A stretch of DNA of 64,000 bases from JBAPRR01 sp049281195 (GTDB lineage Bacteria; Actinomycetota; Acidimicrobiia; Acidimicrobiales; CAVXTF01): contig JBAPRR010000428.1 in NCBI GenBank assembly GCA_049281195.1, positions 22,441-86,440 on the forward strand, in the 5' to 3' direction. This document shows, in pieces, positions 60,626-64,000 of the stretch. Each line of letters begins with the position of its first letter. The first letter of the stretch is position 1. The translations under genes were made by a program, and so were the position numbers. The notes below the pieces were generated by a model. It searched no databases. It was not told the origin of the DNA and worked only from the letters and a program-made list of their open reading frames with translations.

Positions 60626-61120
60626 TCAGTGCCGCCGCGGACGTCTCTTGTACATGCCTTCGTAACCGAGCGTCATAGCGGCGGGGAAGCAGGCATCCAC
60701 GTACTCGAGGGCGGTGCCGACGATCCGGTCGATCTCGTCTTCTGTGACGGCGGCGACCGGGATCTCACCGACCAGGAACACCGCGTCTTCTGTACCCAGA
60801 CAGAAGCGCATCGCGTACAGCTGAGCGTTTCTGCGTAACAGGTACTCGTACGTCTCACAGACGTTCGTCTCGGGCGCCGGCATGAAATGCGTCTCGTGAC
60901 GCAGGGTCCTTTGACGGATCGTCAACCAGATCGTGACGACGTCCTTCTCCTCGCCCTTCAGGCGGATGTACCAACGCGAGATGGATGGATCGCTCTCGAC
61001 CGCGAGGACACCCTGCGCTGTGCCGTTCGGCTCGCCCACTCCGGCAGAACTCGCCCACGCCGCGATGGCCGCGTCGCACTTGTCGCGGTCTTCTTTAGTG
61101 GCGATCGGAGATTCGGGCAC
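60626..61120 (-). CDS. YbjN-domain protein
   Basis: About 164 residues from the GTG at 61120; the frame is open to 61249 but that part lies inside mshA and is not conserved-looking. The YbjN fold shows RWYIRLKGEEKDVVTIWLTIRQRTLRHETHFMPAP (in pieces), YEYLLRRNAQLYAMRFCLGTEDAVFLVGE and a final helix. The family resembles secretion chaperones. The same gene follows mshA in mycobacteria (Rv0486-Rv0487), a conserved neighbourhood. Function unknown. Confidence 0.83.
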   Translation of the reverse strand: MPESPIATKEDRDKCDAAIAAWASSAGVGEPNGTAQGVLAVESDPSISRWYIRLKGEEKDVVTIWLTIRQRTLRHETHFMPAPETNVCETYEYLLRRNAQLYAMRFCLGTEDAVFLVGEIPVAAVTEDEIDRIVGTALEYVDACFPAAMTLGYEGMYKRRPRRH

Positions 61121-61157
61121 GCGTCGCCGAACGCAGACGGTCAGCGGTTGGCCCGCG

Positions 61158-62408
61158 CTACACGCAGGCCACGAGGGGCTCTCGCGCGAGCTCCTCGTAG
61201 GTGGAACGCAGAAGGCTCGCCGCGTGCGCCCAGGTGAAGCTGCGGGCACGCTCTACAGCGTTGGCCGCGAGCTCACAGGACTGTGACGGATCGTCGACCA
61301 GCTTGGCCACCGCGTCGGCGAACCCGTCGACATCATGGCCCTCGACAAGAAATCCGGTCCAACCATCTTCGACCAGAGTGGTCAGACCGCCCACCGCAGA
61401 TGCCACGACGGGTGTTCCGCATGCCGCGGCTTCGAGTGCCACCAAACCGAACGACTCCGACCTGCTCGGAACCAGACACACGTCTGCTGCCCGGTAGTAA
61501 GTCGAGAGCAGCTCGTGAGGCTGTGGCGCCACGAAGCGCACCTTGGCGCTCAACCCACGTTCCGCGACATATCTGTGAAGCCCGTCCAGATGCGCGGGGC
61601 CGTGGGGGCCGCTCGGTCCTCCGACGACCACCAGGCTTGCGTCGGCAAACCGGTCCCTCAACCTTTCGAGGACCTTGAGAGCGATGTCGGCACCTTTGAG
61701 CGGCTGGATCCTGCCCACGAACGCGAGCAGCGGCCCGTCACTCGGGAGTCCGACCGCACGCCGCGCCTGTGGACGGTGCCCGGGCGCGAAGAACGCGTGA
61801 TCGACTCCGGGCGGGACGATCCTGATGCGTTCGGGGTCCACCCCGTACAGGTCGACCAGCTGGCTTGCTTCGACGCTGCACGACGCGAGCACCACTTCTG
61901 AGCAGGCCATGATGGCCGCTTCGGCTTCCGCCCTTCTGTGGGGCTCGTCGGCGGAGACCTCTTCTGGGCTCGACTCCGCCTTCACCCGGTCGAGGGTGTG
62001 GAACGTCGAGACGAGGGGCACGTCGAGCTCGTGCTTCAGGCGGTGCCCGGCCAGTCCGGACAGCCAGTAATTCGCGTGGATGGCGTCGTAGGGGATGTCG
62101 ACGGCATCGGGAGCGCACATCCTCGATCGCACGCCGTCGGCGAACTCGTCGACGATCGCAGGAAGGCTCTCCTTCGCCAGCGGGGCGAGCGGTCCCGCGG
62201 CGATGTGATGGACCCGAAACCCCGGCTCGACCTTGACCATCGCGGGGAGATCGTCCGACCACGTCCGGGTGAAGACGTCGCATTCGACTCCGGCGCGGGC
62301 GAGGGCACTGGACAGCTCCCTCACGTAGACGTTCATTCCGCCGCCGTCGCCCGTCCCCGGCTGCGCGAGAGGAGACGTGTGAAGGGAGAGAACTGCTAGA
62401 CGGCGCAC
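61158..62408 (-). CDS. mshA: D-inositol-3-phosphate glycosyltransferase (mycothiol)
   Basis: 416 residues, GT-B retaining fold (GT4). It transfers GlcNAc to inositol-3-phosphate, the first step of mycothiol synthesis. It has the MshA-specific start LHTSPLAQPGTGDGGGMNVYV, then FHTLDRVKAE, and the donor-site motif VPSRSESFGLVALEAAACGTPVVASAVGGL (two pieces), with PGVDHAFF and VGRIQPLKGADIAL. Mycothiol is the main thiol of Actinomycetota. The XRE regulator gene lies 45 nt upstream. Confidence 0.95.
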   Translation of the reverse strand: MRRLAVLSLHTSPLAQPGTGDGGGMNVYVRELSSALARAGVECDVFTRTWSDDLPAMVKVEPGFRVHHIAAGPLAPLAKESLPAIVDEFADGVRSRMCAPDAVDIPYDAIHANYWLSGLAGHRLKHELDVPLVSTFHTLDRVKAESSPEEVSADEPHRRAEAEAAIMACSEVVLASCSVEASQLVDLYGVDPERIRIVPPGVDHAFFAPGHRPQARRAVGLPSDGPLLAFVGRIQPLKGADIALKVLERLRDRFADASLVVVGGPSGPHGPAHLDGLHRYVAERGLSAKVRFVAPQPHELLSTYYRAADVCLVPSRSESFGLVALEAAACGTPVVASAVGGLTTLVEDGWTGFLVEGHDVDGFADAVAKLVDDPSQSCELAANAVERARSFTWAHAASLLRSTYEELAREPLVACV

Positions 62409-62453
62409 CGTCTGAGCAGCCTACTGGGAGGCCCCTCCGGTTCCATTCGGCGC

Positions 62454-63002
62454 CTACGGCTCGGGTATGGCTCTGAGCTGGGTGACAGAGCTGCTGGCCT
62501 GGTCGTATTCAAGCCCGCCGGCCTCGTAGTCGTCGTACTCGTCGACCCCTTCAGCCTCACCTGACACCGCGTTTTGCCCTGGCGCTTCGTCTTCGGCCAA
62601 CACGGCGTCTTTGGACCCGCCTTGTGCGCTTTGGCGTTCCTCCGCATCGGATTCGTTCTCGTGGAGGAACGAGGCATATATCCGAAGGAGGGTCTGCTTG
62701 TGCTCCTCTGACAGATTTGCGTCCGCAAGCACTGCCCGTTGCACGTCGTCTGAACCTGTCGGCTCGAGGATCCCGGCTTGGACATAAAGCGTCTCGGCTG
62801 AGATTCGTAGCGCCTTGGCGATCTGTTGGAGGATCTCCGCCGAGGGCTTGCGGAGCCCTCTTTCGATCTGGCTCAGGTACGGGTTGGAGATGCCGGCGAG
62901 CTCCGACAGGCGCCTGAGCGACAGGCGGGCGGTGGATCTCTGCTCCCGGATGAAGTCTCCGAGCTCACGCCAGTGGTCGGGCAGGGGAAGCTGCCTGGGC
63001 AC
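62454..63002 (-). CDS. XRE-family transcriptional regulator
   Basis: 182 residues. An N-terminal HTH (about 20-75) reads LGDFIREQRSTARLSLRRLSELAGIS, with the recognition helix NPYLSQIERGLRKPS. The middle is a helical segment; the C-terminal 60 residues are acidic and low-complexity (EYDDYEAGGLEYDQ). No ligand domain is recognised. It lies 10 nt after the RsiG-like gene, so likely shares its transcript. Confidence 0.88.
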   Translation of the reverse strand: MPRQLPLPDHWRELGDFIREQRSTARLSLRRLSELAGISNPYLSQIERGLRKPSAEILQQIAKALRISAETLYVQAGILEPTGSDDVQRAVLADANLSEEHKQTLLRIYASFLHENESDAEERQSAQGGSKDAVLAEDEAPGQNAVSGEAEGVDEYDDYEAGGLEYDQASSSVTQLRAIPEP

Positions 63003-63012
63003 GCCTGGCCCC

Positions 63013-63564
63013 TTATTGAGTCAACAAGCCGTCGACGGTCGCCCGGCCCGTCTTGTAGCGGCTGACGATCTCAGCTTGGATCTGGTCGATCAGCTCGTGG
63101 AGCGCCCTGCGCTGGGCGGAGATCCGCCTCTCCATGTCTGCAAGACCGTCTGCGATGTCCTTGAGCTCCGCGTCATCCAGGGATTCGAGCTCACTCATCC
63201 TGTCGGCTCCGAGGACCGCATCGAGCTCGACCGACAGATCCTCGGGGTGGGCATCAGGGAACCTGGTGCCGGGAAGACGAGATGGCGCAGTGGTGGTTCG
63301 CGGCGCAGGACCCGCGGCGATTATCGAGGGCAGGTCATCGAGGAAGGCCCGCAGGTCACCGATATCGGTGTGCGACCGGCGGTCCAGGTAGGCATGGATG
63401 AGGTCGAGCCGCCCCTGGGCCATGCGCCGGAGGAAGGAGACCGAGGTCTCGATCTCCTCACACTCGGAACGCATCAGGCGCACCTCGTCGAGGGGCTTGT
63501 CGGATATTCCGTCGAGGTAATGGGGGCCGAGAACGCGCCCGAGCTGGTCGTCCAACCACGTCAT
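63013..63564 (-). CDS. RsiG/AmfC-type protein with c-di-GMP-binding motif
   Basis: 183 residues from the ATG at 63564 (the frame runs further, as Arg-rich sequence). It carries the signature E(X)3S(X)2R(X)3Q(X)3D, known from Streptomyces RsiG, exactly as E39-S43-R46-Q50-D54. A second copy on the last helix reads E145-S149-R152-H156-D160, with His at the Gln position. The C-terminal YKTGRATVDGLLTQ also fits the AmfC family. In Streptomyces, c-di-GMP-bound RsiG holds the sigma factor WhiG inactive. The central 60 residues are Pro/Ala/Thr-rich. A sigma factor is not in the window. Confidence 0.85.
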   Translation of the reverse strand: MTWLDDQLGRVLGPHYLDGISDKPLDEVRLMRSECEEIETSVSFLRRMAQGRLDLIHAYLDRRSHTDIGDLRAFLDDLPSIIAAGPAPRTTTAPSRLPGTRFPDAHPEDLSVELDAVLGADRMSELESLDDAELKDIADGLADMERRISAQRRALHELIDQIQAEIVSRYKTGRATVDGLLTQ

Positions 63565-63604
63565 TACACGAATCGTACCGCGGGCTTCCGGGTGGACCCG
63601 GGGC

Positions 63605-63865
63605 TCAGAACGCAGATGCCGCCGAATGCTCCTCGCAGGTCCTGGTCGTCGGCCTCTCCTCGAGCACCGAATCAAGGATTTCGGACCCGCACACCTCGCA
63701 TGTCCCGTATGTGCCGGAGTCGAGCCGTTCCAAGGCAGCTTGAACGTCACCAAGGCCCGAAGTCAGCTCGTCAAGAAGTCCCAGGTCAACGCCGGATCCG
63801 CCGTCTGCAGGGGCGTCGAATTCGTACTCGTCAGCGGCTGCGGGCGGTGCCTCGAAGTAGGTCAC
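63605..63865 (-). CDS. TraR/DksA-type zinc-finger protein
   Basis: 86 residues. The N-terminal part is acidic and helical, and the C-terminal finger reads GTYGTCEVCGSEI ... RTCEEHS. The pattern has Cys-x2-Cys and a final Cys plus His at the fourth position, where most family members have Cys. The typical LDSGTYGTCE segment precedes it. Such small proteins bind near RNA polymerase in DksA; the role here is unknown. It lies 40 nt upstream of the RsiG-like gene on the same strand. Confidence 0.85.
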   Translation of the reverse strand: MTYFEAPPAAADEYEFDAPADGGSGVDLGLLDELTSGLGDVQAALERLDSGTYGTCEVCGSEILDSVLEERPTTRTCEEHSAASAF

Positions 63866-63908
63866 CCGCCGATGGTACCGAGCCCGGCAGCCGATCCGTG
63901 AAATGGTC

Positions 63909-63944
63909 CGGAGGGCTGCGGCCCCCCCAAGCCGCAGCCCTCCG
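63909..63944. terminator. 14-bp perfect hairpin downstream of a truncated gene
   Basis: Arms CGGAGGGCTGCGGC (63909-63922) and its exact reverse complement (63931-63944) enclose an 8-nt C-rich loop. It lies 16 nt beyond the stop of the partial minus-strand gene and upstream of the DksA-like gene. No T run follows, so termination would rely on stem strength. Confidence 0.75.
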
Positions 63945-63960
63945 AACGAACTTGGTGCCT

Positions 63961-64000
63961 TTACGCCATGGATCCGCGAAATGGCACGTCGAAGCTGAAG
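63961..64000 (-). CDS. C-terminal end of an unidentified gene (cut by window edge)
   Basis: On the minus strand, the last bases read FSFDVPFRGSMA followed by TAA (63961-63963). The strong hairpin 16 nt downstream supports a real gene end, but only 12 residues are visible and the family cannot be assigned. Confidence 0.4.
   Translation of the reverse strand, partial: FSFDVPFRGSMA

Overview
The window is 64 kb of high-GC DNA from a chromosomal, mostly housekeeping region of an actinobacterium. Evidence for Actinomycetota is an MshA-type mycothiol glycosyltransferase followed by a YbjN-domain gene, a Rex repressor heading a hemA-hemC-hemD-hemB-hemL operon, an RsiG/AmfC-type anti-sigma homologue, a small excisionase-like HTH gene beside proC, and a complete 14-gene nuoA-N operon. 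The overall feel, including GYW...DGGIFSFG propeller repeats, suits a deep-branching class such as Acidimicrobiia, but that placement is an inference and not proven here. No rRNA, tRNA, CRISPR, integrase or insertion sequence was seen.

Layout. 1-4706 (+): late haem genes hemE (cut by the window edge), hemH and hemY, then lnt, with the last three overlapping by 4 nt at each junction. 4697-5188 (-): a small HAD phosphatase. 5428-10206 (+): an MprF-like membrane protein with an extra N-terminal domain, then an acyl-CoA ligase. 10421-10487: strong terminator hairpins. 10505-21206 (-): a phosphate-uptake locus read pstC-pstA-pstB, a membrane-anchored PstS, a large secreted protein with a PstS-like half, a sortase-like protein lacking both catalytic residues, a lipoprotein, and a second PstS. 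21594-22211 (+): a GNAT acetyltransferase. 22292-38702 (-): nuoA to nuoN, encoding respiratory complex I. 38774-40114 (+): a geranylgeranyl-reductase-family flavoprotein, possibly acting on menaquinone. 40140-45301 (-): a three-gene envelope cluster made of a secreted propeller protein and two membrane proteins sharing an unrecognised N-terminal domain. 45528-48129: divergent GT39 glycosyltransferase and methyltransferase. 48269-55141 (-): rex-hemA-hemC-cobA/hemD-hemB-hemL. 55220-58843 (-): proC, HTH, SAM hydrolase and acyl-CoA ligase. 58923-60599 (+): a GGDEF diguanylate cyclase. 60626-63865 (-): DksA-like zinc finger, RsiG-like protein, XRE regulator, mshA, ybjN. The last 40 bases hold the end of another minus-strand gene followed by a hairpin.

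How it fits together. Early and late haem synthesis, menaquinone modification and complex I form a respiratory theme, with Rex as a likely NADH/NAD+ sensor. Phosphate uptake has an unusually rich set of surface proteins. A diguanylate cyclase and a protein carrying the c-di-GMP-binding signature of RsiG lie 2.4 kb apart, which suggests second-messenger control of a sigma factor encoded elsewhere.

Most unusual observations: (i) 17-bp tandem duplications at the nuoC/nuoD junction, and similar ones at the SAM-hydrolase/ligase junction, create chains of tiny stop/start-overlapping ORFs; (ii) several proteins look catalytically altered (sortase-like with His and Cys both replaced, Lnt with Ser for Cys, a decayed metallophosphoesterase domain fused to MprF, a SAM hydrolase with Asp for a probable triad His); (iii) the RsiG-type motif pair; (iv) a pair of membrane proteins sharing a domain I do not recognise.
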